Assembly: GCA_900545285.1 (NCBI GenBank)
Contig: UQYK01000051.1
Location: 1-14,015 of the forward strand
Reading direction: 5' to 3'
Source: an uncultured Ruminococcus sp.
GTDB taxonomy: Bacteria; Bacillota; Clostridia; Oscillospirales; Ruminococcaceae
Length of the DNA: 14,015 nucleotides
Shown here one piece after another: positions 7,857-14,015 of the stretch. How positions within the stretch are numbered: position 1 is the stretch's first letter; every line of letters begins with the position of its first letter. The notes under the pieces were generated by a model. The model worked only from the letters and a program-made list of their open reading frames with translations, was not told the DNA's origin and ran no database searches. A program made the translations under genes and the position numbers.

Positions 7857-7879
7857 CTTTCTTTCTTACATTTTTGTCA
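7845..7879 (-). promoter_or_regulatory. Candidate BceR-type response regulator binding site
   Basis: On the minus strand TGACA-aaaa-TGTAA (7879-7866) fits the TNACA-N4-TGTAA inverted repeat described for Bacillus BceR-like regulators in all ten defined positions. A second TGTAA (7849-7845) lies exactly 21 bases, two helical turns, downstream on the same face, resembling the secondary site reported for these promoters. The box starts three bases after the kinase stop codon and lies upstream of the transporter's -10. Binding by the regulator encoded at 8878-9558 is inferred. Confidence 0.6.
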
Positions 7880-7881
7880 CA

Positions 7882-8874
7882 TCACTCAATGCCGCGTGTT
7901 TCTCGAAACATGCCGATGCGAATGGTGGTGCCCTGCTCCGCCTGCGACTCCGCTGTAATGGTATGGTTCAAATTCTGGCAAATGCGCCTGCACAAATACA
8001 GCCCGATGCCGCTCGCCTTTTTATTGGTTCTGCCATTGCAGCCGGTAAAGCCTTTTTCAAAAATACGGGGCAGATCCTCCGCCGCAATCCCGATTCCCGT
8101 ATCCCGAATACAGAGGATCTTTGGATTTTCCAGAAAAATGGAAATGGTTCCGCCGGAGGAAGTATATTTCAACGCATTGGAAAGCACTTGTTCCAGTACG
8201 AACAGCAGCCACTTTTCATCGGTCAGCACCTGACAATGCAGCGGCGCATATTCCAGGCGAATCTTTCGATGAATGAACTGGGAAGAAAAGCGTCGCACCG
8301 CCTGACGGACAATGCTGTCCAGATCACACTGCACAAAGAGATAATCCGTGGAGTCTGAGTCCAGCCGCAGATAACACAGCACCATTTCCACATACTGTTC
8401 GATTCGCTGTAGATCTTCCAGCAGCATATGATTTTCCGGCGTGTCCGCCGCCTGTAGGTGCAGCCGCATGGCAGCGATCGGTGTTTTCATCTGGTGCGTC
8501 CACGCCGTGTAATATTCCATCATGTCGCTGTACTGCATCTGCCATTTCTGGGATAACTTCTGCTGATTCCGGTACAGTTCTTCCAGCAGTTCCTGATAAA
8601 TCTGCTCCTGCATGTCCCTTGGTGCCGGGAGATGCTGTGTGGTAATCAGGATTTCCTTTTGCACCTGTCTGAGACTCATGCACTTTCGATAATACCGAAA
8701 GAATCCTGCACCAAACAGCGTCAAGCAAACCACTGCGGAAAGCACGCTGCCGTACAAAACCGCTTCAATCCGGAGATCGCACAGCGAAAAAATCAGCAAA
8801 AAAATTGCACAGCACAGAAAAAACGCGATCATCCCACTGATATGTGACCGAAAATAGCTCCAGAAAAGTTTCAT
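7882..8874 (-). CDS. BceS-like intramembrane-sensing histidine kinase
   Basis: A 330-residue sensor kinase. Two membrane spans (about 12-31 and 38-60) are separated by only a few residues, so there is no extracellular sensor domain. This is the mark of BceS-type kinases, which sense through their partner ABC transporter. The HisKA box has H127 (WTHQMKTPIAAMRLHLQ), the ATPase domain has the N-box LSNALKY (N233), G1 box DTGIG (258-262), F-box-like IFEKGF and G2 box GIGLYL (289-294). All catalytic residues needed are present. The start is preceded by AGGAG within the end of the response regulator gene; the two genes are two bases or so apart, so they are co-transcribed and translationally coupled. 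Confidence 0.93.
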   Translation of the reverse strand: MKLFWSYFRSHISGMIAFFLCCAIFLLIFSLCDLRIEAVLYGSVLSAVVCLTLFGAGFFRYYRKCMSLRQVQKEILITTQHLPAPRDMQEQIYQELLEELYRNQQKLSQKWQMQYSDMMEYYTAWTHQMKTPIAAMRLHLQAADTPENHMLLEDLQRIEQYVEMVLCYLRLDSDSTDYLFVQCDLDSIVRQAVRRFSSQFIHRKIRLEYAPLHCQVLTDEKWLLFVLEQVLSNALKYTSSGGTISIFLENPKILCIRDTGIGIAAEDLPRIFEKGFTGCNGRTNKKASGIGLYLCRRICQNLNHTITAESQAEQGTTIRIGMFRETRGIE

Positions 8875-8877
8875 CCT

Positions 8878-9558
8878 TTACTCCTGTTCAATCAGATAGC
8901 CCATGCCCACCTTGGTGCGAATAAAATCGTGCAGGCCTGCCTTGTCCAGCTTTTTCCGCAGGCGGTTTACATTGACAGTCAGTGTGTTTTCGTCCACGAA
9001 ACTGTCCGTTGCCCACAGCCGTTCCATGAGCGTCTCCCGGCTGACAACCTTTCCTTTTTGTTCCAGGAGCGCCTGTAGAATCCGGTACTCGTTTTTCGTC
9101 AGTTCCATACGCATTCCCTGATAAGTGAGCACCGCATCGGATGGATTCAATACCGCGCCACGATGCTCCAGCAGTGCAGCCTGGCCGCCGAAATCGTAGG
9201 TGCGGCGCAGCAACGCCTGGATTTTGGCCAGCAGCACATTCCAGTCAAAGGGCTTTGCAATAAAGTCATCGCCGCCCATATTGACTGCCATAATCAGATT
9301 CAGGTTGTCTGACGCGGAAGAAAGAAAAATAATTGGCACTTCGGACACGCGGCGAATTTCCCGGCACCAATGGTATCCGTCATAGCACGGCAGCATAATA
9401 TCCATCAGGATCAAATGGGGGTCGAAGGCGGTGCATTCGGTTAAAACACCCCGGAAATTCTGCACAACCTGCACCTCAAAGTCCCATTGTTCCAGCTGAT
9501 GCTGCAAACCGCTGGCAATGCTGTGGTCATCTTCCACTAAAAAAATACGATAGGTCAT
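8878..9558 (-). CDS. BceR-like OmpR-family response regulator
   Basis: A 226-residue two-component regulator. The receiver domain has the acidic pocket (E9, D10, D11), phospho-acceptor D53 (LMDIMLP), S80 at the conserved Thr/Ser place and K102 (KPF). The winged-helix DNA-binding domain spans about 130-224 (ELTKNEYRILQALL, VNVNRLRKKL, VGMGYLI). The ATG at 9558 is preferred: GAGGAAG stands just upstream and MTYRIFLVEDD is the usual opening. The frame stays open upstream to about 9690, but those codons lie in the promoter and in a transposase remnant. The likely target is the transporter promoter near 7805-7879, which carries a BceR-type box. Confidence 0.93.
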   Translation of the reverse strand: MTYRIFLVEDDHSIASGLQHQLEQWDFEVQVVQNFRGVLTECTAFDPHLILMDIMLPCYDGYHWCREIRRVSEVPIIFLSSASDNLNLIMAVNMGGDDFIAKPFDWNVLLAKIQALLRRTYDFGGQAALLEHRGAVLNPSDAVLTYQGMRMELTKNEYRILQALLEQKGKVVSRETLMERLWATDSFVDENTLTVNVNRLRKKLDKAGLHDFIRTKVGMGYLIEQE

Positions 9559-9598
9559 AGACACTTCCTCTTCGATTGGGTTTGTTCTTTGCAGTCTC

Positions 9599-9627
9599 AT
9601 TATACCATATCTGCGGAAAAATGTAAA
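9599..9627 (-). promoter_or_regulatory. Strong SigA-type promoter of the regulator-kinase genes
   Basis: On the minus strand TTTACA (9627-9622), 17 bases and TATAAT (9604-9599) match the consensus at 5 of 6 and 6 of 6, with TGG giving an extended -10. Transcription would start about 35 bases before the ATG at 9558. No BceR-type box is seen here, so the two sensory genes are probably expressed constitutively. Confidence 0.8.
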
Positions 9628-9666
9628 CAAAAGAGCGTGCACCCCACGAAACTTTCTTGTTTCACA

Positions 9667-9843
9667 AGGAAATGCTTCTGCTTCCAACAAGTTTGCTCCT
9701 TACCAATTACACAATTGTCTCAAGATTTGACCTAGCTCCAATTTCTTTGTTTTGTAGAACACTTTTCTACGATATTTTGGGGCAAATACGATGTAGCACT
9801 TGCAATTCCACTTCGAATGCGATAAATTATGTATGTCATTCAC
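9667..9843 (-). pseudogene. tnpA: Truncated IS200-type transposase (tnpA) remnant
   Basis: From a GTG at 9843, with AAAAGGAGGT nine bases upstream, the frame reads MNDIHNLSHSKWNCKCY.. then IVFAPKYRRKVFY, which is the N-terminus of IS200/IS605 TnpA. It meets TAA (9702-9700) after 47 codons. The same frame continues as GANLLEAEAFP, matching the usual family continuation, so the TAA is a nonsense change and not the natural end. Similarity stops at about 9667, before the HUH metal-binding motif and the catalytic tyrosine, so no active enzyme (about 130-150 residues) can be made. The remnant abuts the promoter of the response regulator gene. Confidence 0.85.
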
Positions 9844-9854
9844 TTTGTAATGAC

Positions 9855-9910
9855 CTCCTTTTGATTCTTTTTGCAGTTGCTAGCCGCAATCTTATTATAA
9901 TCAAAAGGAG
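9855..9910 (-). promoter_or_regulatory. RBS-sequestering stem in the tnpA leader
   Basis: CTCCTTTTGATT (9855-9866) and AATCAAAAGGAG (9899-9910) are perfect 12-bp reverse complements. On the minus strand the 3' arm contains the AAAAGGAGG ribosome binding site of tnpA. In Salmonella IS200 a stem in the tnpA leader is known to hide the RBS and keep transposition low; this looks like the same device kept in a dead copy. Confidence 0.7.
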
Positions 9911-9977
9911 ATCTTTTTTCGAGAGCCATAGCTTTAAGCGCTTTTGAAGCCCCGGCCTAGCCAGGAGCTCTTACTAC

Positions 9978-10009
9978 AAAAAGCGGCTAAGATAGTTTCT
10001 TAGCCGCTT
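9978..10009 (-). terminator. Rho-independent terminator after the subtilase gene
   Basis: AAGCGGCTAAGA (9981-9992) and TCTTAGCCGCTT (9998-10009) form a perfect 12-bp stem with a 5-base loop. On the minus strand it ends in CTTTTTG, a short T-tract, 46 bases past the subtilase stop. It should end that transcript. IS200 elements also carry a terminator-like palindrome at the left end, so it may be of IS origin. Confidence 0.75.
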
Positions 10010-10054
10010 GATTTAGGATAGTTTCTATTTTTAAGGAAATTGCTATGCACAAAG

Positions 10055-13000
10055 TCAACTCATGGAAAGATCCTTTGTTGTCGGATCTGCATTCAGGTAA
10101 ATCCGAGGTTTTTCATGAGCATCCGATCCTGAACCGAAAGTATAGGGGGCACCATTTTCATCAACACCAAATAAATGACAAAGCCCTGAGCAAGATGCTT
10201 CCCTGCCATTATTCTGAAGGCTATAGAAGACATAGGTTTCCGAGCCGGAGCCTCCGTTATTTGTGTCAAGGATATAGTATTTTGTTCCGTTACATTCCAC
10301 AACCTTGCCACTTCCGCATGCGCCCCAGAACGAACTGCGCAGAACAGTATAGCCCGGTTCCTGATTTACAAACACCAATTCTTCTATTTTAGAAGTTGTT
10401 CCCACAAGGCAAAACGCTTCCAAATTGCCGTCCTGATCGAAGTCACCGCAATTCCATTCGATGACGTTCAATCCGTTTACCTTTTCTTGCAAGTCCGCTT
10501 CCGTTTCACTTTTCGTTGTATTTGCTGTTTGTGAAATTCTTGCAATTTCATCGGATAGCGGCATAGTTACATCTGAGGTTTCCTGATATGACCAGGCGTT
10601 GTAGGAATCCAGCAAAAGCGCTTTTCGTCCCTCTGCATCTGCTGCCTGATAATCCTGATATGAAATATTTTTCGTTGTAACTGCAAAAGGCTGCAAATCA
10701 GCAAAATAAGCCTCGTACGCATCCTTAAACTGCTGTGCCGGAATGTTTTCTTCTCCATTTGCTGTATAGCGGTATCCCGTTATATTGTTATTTGCATATT
10801 CAGTGGTTACGCTAAAGCGGCCTCCGAAAATGGTTTTTTCTGCGCACTGCATCGTATCTACAATTTGCCAGCCTTCTGACGATACGCCATCTTCGTTGAA
10901 GAAGGTGTAAAGGAACTCCTTGGTTTTTGTATTCTGGAAAAGCTGTCCTGTAAACGCAGCAGACCCTGCACCGGATTGCATTGGCCAAAGCGTATAGATG
11001 TTTGACAGGCCTCCGTCAGAAGAACTCTCTGCACCCAAATTATATGCTTTCAGTTTTCCGTCTTCTTCTGTCCAGATATAGAAATCATGTGCAGCATGTG
11101 CGCCGCCAACTAACGGCCCGACAATATATTCTGGTTCTCCATCCATATTTAAGTCCTGGAACCATCCGCAAACTTGTTCTGCCGTTGTCTCATGTACATT
11201 TTGCAAATAATTGTTCGGATCATCCTGCCACTGTGCTTCACCGTCAAGAACCGCCTGCACTATGGCTGGAACAGTTGCTTTTGGCATAAGTTTTATTTGA
11301 TCTGCATAGGTTACGCCTTCGCTTTTTACTTCAATGGTGTCTGGAGACGTATATGTTTCGTATCCGTCAGCTATGACTGTAAGCGTGTATTCTCCATCCG
11401 GCAAAATCAATTCAAAGTGTCCTTTTACATCTGTTTTGACAGGCGTTCCTGCTTCTTTCCCTGTTTGTGCATCTTTTGCAGAGACAGTTGCATTTTCGAT
11501 CGGTTCCTGTGTTTCATTTTCCACAACCCACGAAAGAATGCCACCATTTTCCGGTTCGCTCTCTGCTTTGGGTGTTGTCTCTTCGCCAAGTGCAGTTTTA
11601 ACCGCCGCATATGCATTCACCAAAGTGGCATCATTACCCGGAACGTACTCTAATGATTTTGCTCCGGCAACTTCTTTCAAAATCTCATCAAAAGAATCAC
11701 TGCCGCTTAGCTTTCCAGAATCACAAACAATTTTTTTCACTTTTGCTCCACTCAGATTGTGATTCACTGTCCATACCATTGCTGCAACACCAGCAATATG
11801 AGGGGAAGCCATAGATGTGCCGCTCATCATATCGTATCCATTATTTGGAACACAAGAATATATCTCATTATCAGTTCCACCGTTTGCACTATCACCGCCA
11901 GGTGCAAATACATCTACACGCTTTCCGCCGTTCGAATAACTAGACATTTTAAGGCTATAATCCACAGCACCAACTACAATGATGTGATCATAAGCTTGCG
12001 GATATTTTTCTTTTTCAATCATATTATTCAGACTCGCTACTTTGCTTTCTAAATGACGGTTGGAAGATGAATCATTTCCAGCGGCACTTACAATTAAAAA
12101 ATCATAACCAATTGAAAGAAGACGTTCATAAAAGTCACCAAGGTAGTCTGCTTCATGAAAAAATTCTCCAAAATCGTAATTGTCCCAAAACTCTTCTACT
12201 GAATTAAAATTTTCGGTTTTATAACTAACAGGATTATCTCCATAATACCAATTAAATCCTAGACTTATATTGATAACCTTTACATTTCTAAGAATTAACT
12301 CCGCATAGCCAATTTTCAAAGCCATTAAACTCAATTGATGTGCTTCTAAATTCTCATCATATGACAGTTCTCCGCTGTAAGAACATCCATACAGATTTTT
12401 ATCCCCATAGGGATAAACGCCACAAATCCCCTCCCTATTATTCGACTTTGCTGCCATAGTTCCTGCAACGTGTGTGCCATGTTCTATTTCATCTGGATTA
12501 GAAGAAATACCGTTTTTTCCATCCTCATAAAAAACTTCAGCAAAACCAAGGTCTTCGTGATCTGTGTCAAATCCGCCGTCTACCAATCCGACTCGAATTG
12601 CATCATCTTCTGTTGTATTTTTATCCACTAACTCCCAAGCTGATATGCAATTAATTGCTTTCAAATTCCAGTTTTTTCCTTGAAATGCACCTTCTTTTAT
12701 ATCGTCTTCGTCCCAATTTGCATTTTCTCCGTATTCCTTTCCATACTGCACGCTGGCATCGGAAGCATACGAAATATAATTGGGATTGGCGGAATCCACG
12801 TAAGATTCTGTACACATTTTTTCCGCAACGGTGTCTATCTCATCCATAGAATAAGAGGCATTGAATTTCAGCTGATAGTCATTTGTTTTTTCAATCCAGC
12901 CAACAATTTCACCATCATATTGTTTTGCAAGCTTTTCAATCTTTTGATAACTGGTTCCTTCTTTTGCAACCAGCAAAATTTCATTGTCTGCATATAACAT

Positions 13001-13276
13001 GCCGCTATCATCAGCAACATGTTCCTCATCAATTGGCGAGAAATATAGTTCTCCGATTTCATCTGGATTTCGATTTAACTGATTCAGCCACGCCATCAAC
13101 GTATCCCGATACACAAACACCCCACTACAAGCGCCAAGCAAAATCAAACCTGATAATGTCAGTGCAACAATTTTACCTGTTTTCTTCTTTTTTCTCGGTC
13201 TTAAAATTGCTGTACCGCATCTGGGACAAAATTTAGCTTTGTCTTTGAGTTCCCGACCGCATCTTTTACAATACAT
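10055..13276 (-). CDS. Membrane-anchored subtilase (S8) with N-terminal zinc ribbon
   Basis: A 1073-residue protein. Residues 1-21 are a zinc ribbon (C3..C6 and C17..C20: YCKRCG, FCPRCG). After a basic stretch one span lies at about 35-56, so the ribbon is cytoplasmic and the rest outside. Residues about 98-166 resemble an I9-type propeptide. The S8 domain (about 200-565) has D233 (GLVDGGFD), H266 (HGTHVAG), oxyanion N401 (AAGND) and S488 (SGTSMASPH), so it should be active. Residues about 578-665 look like a carboxypeptidase-regulatory-like beta domain (NATVSAKD, DGEYTLTVIADGYE). The last 400 residues are unassigned, with two Ca-loop-like motifs, DLNMDGEPE (708) and DFDQDGNLE (945). Substrates are unknown. 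The start has AAAGGGTGA five bases upstream and its own promoter; it appears monocistronic. Confidence 0.92.
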   Translation of the reverse strand: MYCKRCGRELKDKAKFCPRCGTAILRPRKKKKTGKIVALTLSGLILLGACSGVFVYRDTLMAWLNQLNRNPDEIGELYFSPIDEEHVADDSGMLYADNEILLVAKEGTSYQKIEKLAKQYDGEIVGWIEKTNDYQLKFNASYSMDEIDTVAEKMCTESYVDSANPNYISYASDASVQYGKEYGENANWDEDDIKEGAFQGKNWNLKAINCISAWELVDKNTTEDDAIRVGLVDGGFDTDHEDLGFAEVFYEDGKNGISSNPDEIEHGTHVAGTMAAKSNNREGICGVYPYGDKNLYGCSYSGELSYDENLEAHQLSLMALKIGYAELILRNVKVINISLGFNWYYGDNPVSYKTENFNSVEEFWDNYDFGEFFHEADYLGDFYERLLSIGYDFLIVSAAGNDSSSNRHLESKVASLNNMIEKEKYPQAYDHIIVVGAVDYSLKMSSYSNGGKRVDVFAPGGDSANGGTDNEIYSCVPNNGYDMMSGTSMASPHIAGVAAMVWTVNHNLSGAKVKKIVCDSGKLSGSDSFDEILKEVAGAKSLEYVPGNDATLVNAYAAVKTALGEETTPKAESEPENGGILSWVVENETQEPIENATVSAKDAQTGKEAGTPVKTDVKGHFELILPDGEYTLTVIADGYETYTSPDTIEVKSEGVTYADQIKLMPKATVPAIVQAVLDGEAQWQDDPNNYLQNVHETTAEQVCGWFQDLNMDGEPEYIVGPLVGGAHAAHDFYIWTEEDGKLKAYNLGAESSSDGGLSNIYTLWPMQSGAGSAAFTGQLFQNTKTKEFLYTFFNEDGVSSEGWQIVDTMQCAEKTIFGGRFSVTTEYANNNITGYRYTANGEENIPAQQFKDAYEAYFADLQPFAVTTKNISYQDYQAADAEGRKALLLDSYNAWSYQETSDVTMPLSDEIARISQTANTTKSETEADLQEKVNGLNVIEWNCGDFDQDGNLEAFCLVGTTSKIEELVFVNQEPGYTVLRSSFWGACGSGKVVECNGTKYYILDTNNGGSGSETYVFYSLQNNGREASCSGLCHLFGVDENGAPYTFGSGSDAHEKPRIYLNADPTTKDLSMS

Positions 13277-13311
13277 AACATCACCCTTTTATCATGATTT
13301 TGGTAATTTCT

Positions 13312-13340
13312 ATTATACCATAATTCCAATTATTTGTCCA
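13312..13340 (-). promoter_or_regulatory. SigA-type promoter of the subtilase gene
   Basis: On the minus strand TGGACA (13340-13335), 17 bases and TATAAT (13317-13312) match consensus at 5 of 6 and 6 of 6, and TGG makes an extended -10. The expected leader is about 30 bases. Confidence 0.78.
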
Positions 13341-13574
13341 TATCGATTCTGCTATTTGGGTATACGCTGTTATTATCAAGAGGCTGAACACAACAGACAG
13401 AAAGGGACTATAAATATAAATATTTCTCTAAAACGAACAGAAAAGTCACACTCTCGTCCGCAGGTTCGTTTGATTTTTGGAATTCACTTTTTATCACTTG
13501 TTATTTACAGAATCGAGGTAGATAATAATTCTTTTGCTATGATAAAATAAAATAAAAATATTTGTATAAACACA
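13341..13574. other. AT-rich stretch with no recognised gene
   Basis: No coding frame with a ribosome binding site, no RNA gene and no clear hairpin is seen here. It ends in a run of AAAATA repeats (13541-13560) just before the MerR-like fragment. It may hold the junction at which the MerR-family gene lost its 5' part. Confidence 0.5.
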
Positions 13575-13811
13575 GAAGAGGGATACGATACAAGCATTGA
13601 AGACATCAAGGAATACAGTCGCCTGTGTCTGCTGGAAGAATCACAAAAAAACCTGCAAGCCAGATGCGCGATCATTCTAAAACAGCGCGCAGCAGCCCAT
13701 AAACGCGTGGAAGAAGCAAAAGAAACGGCAAAATATATGAATGATAAGATGGCACATTACGAAGCAATTCTTGCCGGGCTTGCACCAGATGATACCGATC
13801 TGAAAAACTGA
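13575..13811 (+). pseudogene. C-terminal fragment of a MerR-family regulator
   Basis: The frame, open from 13551 with no ATG, GTG or TTG start in place, reads EEGYDTSIEDIKEYSRLCL, then a 50-residue helical stretch ending KMAHYEAILAGL and a TGA at 13809-13811. The SIEDIKEYSRL opening and the long coiled-coil helix ending in YK/DKMAHYE are the linker and dimerisation helix of MerR proteins of the AdhR-like kind. The whole N-terminal winged helix (about 60 residues) is absent, and TAA at 13548-13550 closes the frame upstream. It is therefore a remnant without DNA-binding ability. Confidence 0.75.
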
Positions 13812-13960
13812 ACAGCAAAGAACCGTCCGTAGCATTCGTTTCCGTTTGCTTATGAAACCACATCAGAAAAAGCCGTCTTGCTGTATTATAACAAAGCGCT
13901 ACCATTTTTCGGGTATAGTCTGATACCACAAATATCTGTGCGCCATCTTTGAAAAAACTG
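13812..13960. other. Intergenic tail between MerR fragment and right repeat
   Basis: No supported gene. A minus-strand open frame of 85 codons (13672-13929) crosses it but overlaps the MerR fragment in antisense and has no ribosome binding site. The segment may be unique sequence or the inner part of the repeat at 13961-14015; the left copy shows no matching sequence inside its arm. Confidence 0.4.
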
Positions 13961-14015
13961 AGAACCTGTCTTCACAAGAAATATGTGTGGATTTTCGAGC
14001 ATAATTTTGTTGCAG
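13961..14015. repeat. Right copy of the 55-bp inverted repeat
   Basis: Read on the minus strand this is the partner of 44-98 (49 of 55 identical). It touches the window edge, so its outer extent is unknown. The two arms point in opposite directions around the whole 14 kb. Confidence 0.8.

Larger units (their letters stand above)
9667..10009 (-). mobile_element. Decayed IS200-like element (left-end part)
   Basis: The stretch keeps the tnpA 5' part (9667-9843), an RBS-sequestering stem (9855-9910), a small hairpin CCCGGC-cta-GCCAGG (9951-9965) that could be the left-end recognition hairpin, and a strong 12-bp hairpin (9981-10009). An intact IS200 is about 700 bp; the 3' half is missing. The outer boundary near the subtilase stop codon is uncertain, and the last hairpin may belong to the subtilase gene instead. 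This accounts for the otherwise gene-free region between 9559 and 10054. Confidence 0.65.

Noticed and set aside
9559..9690. Extended N-terminus for the response regulator from a TTG at 9690
   Set aside because: The extra codons come from the tnpA remnant and the promoter; a good ribosome binding site and the standard receiver opening favour the ATG at 9558.
10981..11762. Several overlapping plus-strand frames opposite the subtilase C-terminus
   Set aside because: All are shadows of the subtilase gene, without start signals or family resemblance.
13672..13929. 85-codon minus-strand frame near the right end
   Set aside because: It is antisense to the MerR-like fragment, lacks a ribosome binding site and has no recognisable motif. 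A repeat-borne short protein cannot be fully excluded.

Overview
The window looks like a chromosomal stretch from a low- to mid-GC Gram-positive gut anaerobe, most likely a Ruminococcus-like member of the Oscillospiraceae. The evidence is a secreted BspA-type leucine-rich-repeat protein carrying a type I dockerin (a cellulosome-type module), a Bce-type antimicrobial-peptide sensing and transport locus, strong AGGAGG-type ribosome binding sites and SigA-like promoters with extended -10 elements. The genus is an inference from gene content, not from a marker gene.

Layout. (1) 1-157: end of a dispersed repeat. Its 44-98 segment recurs inverted at 13961-14015, so the 14 kb is bracketed by inverted copies. 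(2) 158-2788 (-): secreted LRR/dockerin protein with two tandem C-terminal beta-type domains. (3) 2789-2996: divergent promoter region with a perfect 8-bp inverted repeat that is a candidate operator. (4) 2997-4736 (+): large regulator with two Cro/C1-type helix-turn-helix units and an unrecognised C-terminal region. (5) 4814-9558 (-): five-gene Bce-like module, in transcription order response regulator, short-loop histidine kinase, ABC ATPase, 10-TM FtsX-type permease and a 50-residue single-span membrane protein. The last three genes are joined by ATGA overlaps. A promoter and a sequence matching the known BceR box lie between the kinase and the ATPase, as in bceRS-bceAB loci, so kinase and regulator probably induce the transporter in response to a cell-envelope-active peptide. 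(6) 9667-10009 (-): decayed IS200-type element with the tnpA 5' end and its RBS-sequestering stem. (7) 10055-13276 (-): 1073-aa membrane-anchored subtilase with an N-terminal cytoplasmic zinc ribbon. (8) 13277-14015: promoter of the subtilase, a fragment of a MerR-family gene, otherwise nothing recognised, then the right copy of the repeat.

Most promising for novelty are the 50-residue membrane protein translationally coupled to the Bce-like permease, the zinc-ribbon/TM/subtilase fusion with an unassigned 400-residue C-terminus, and the double-HTH regulator divergent from the LRR/dockerin gene. No CRISPR array, tRNA, rRNA or intact transposase was seen. All family assignments come from reading motifs by eye; no database search was run.
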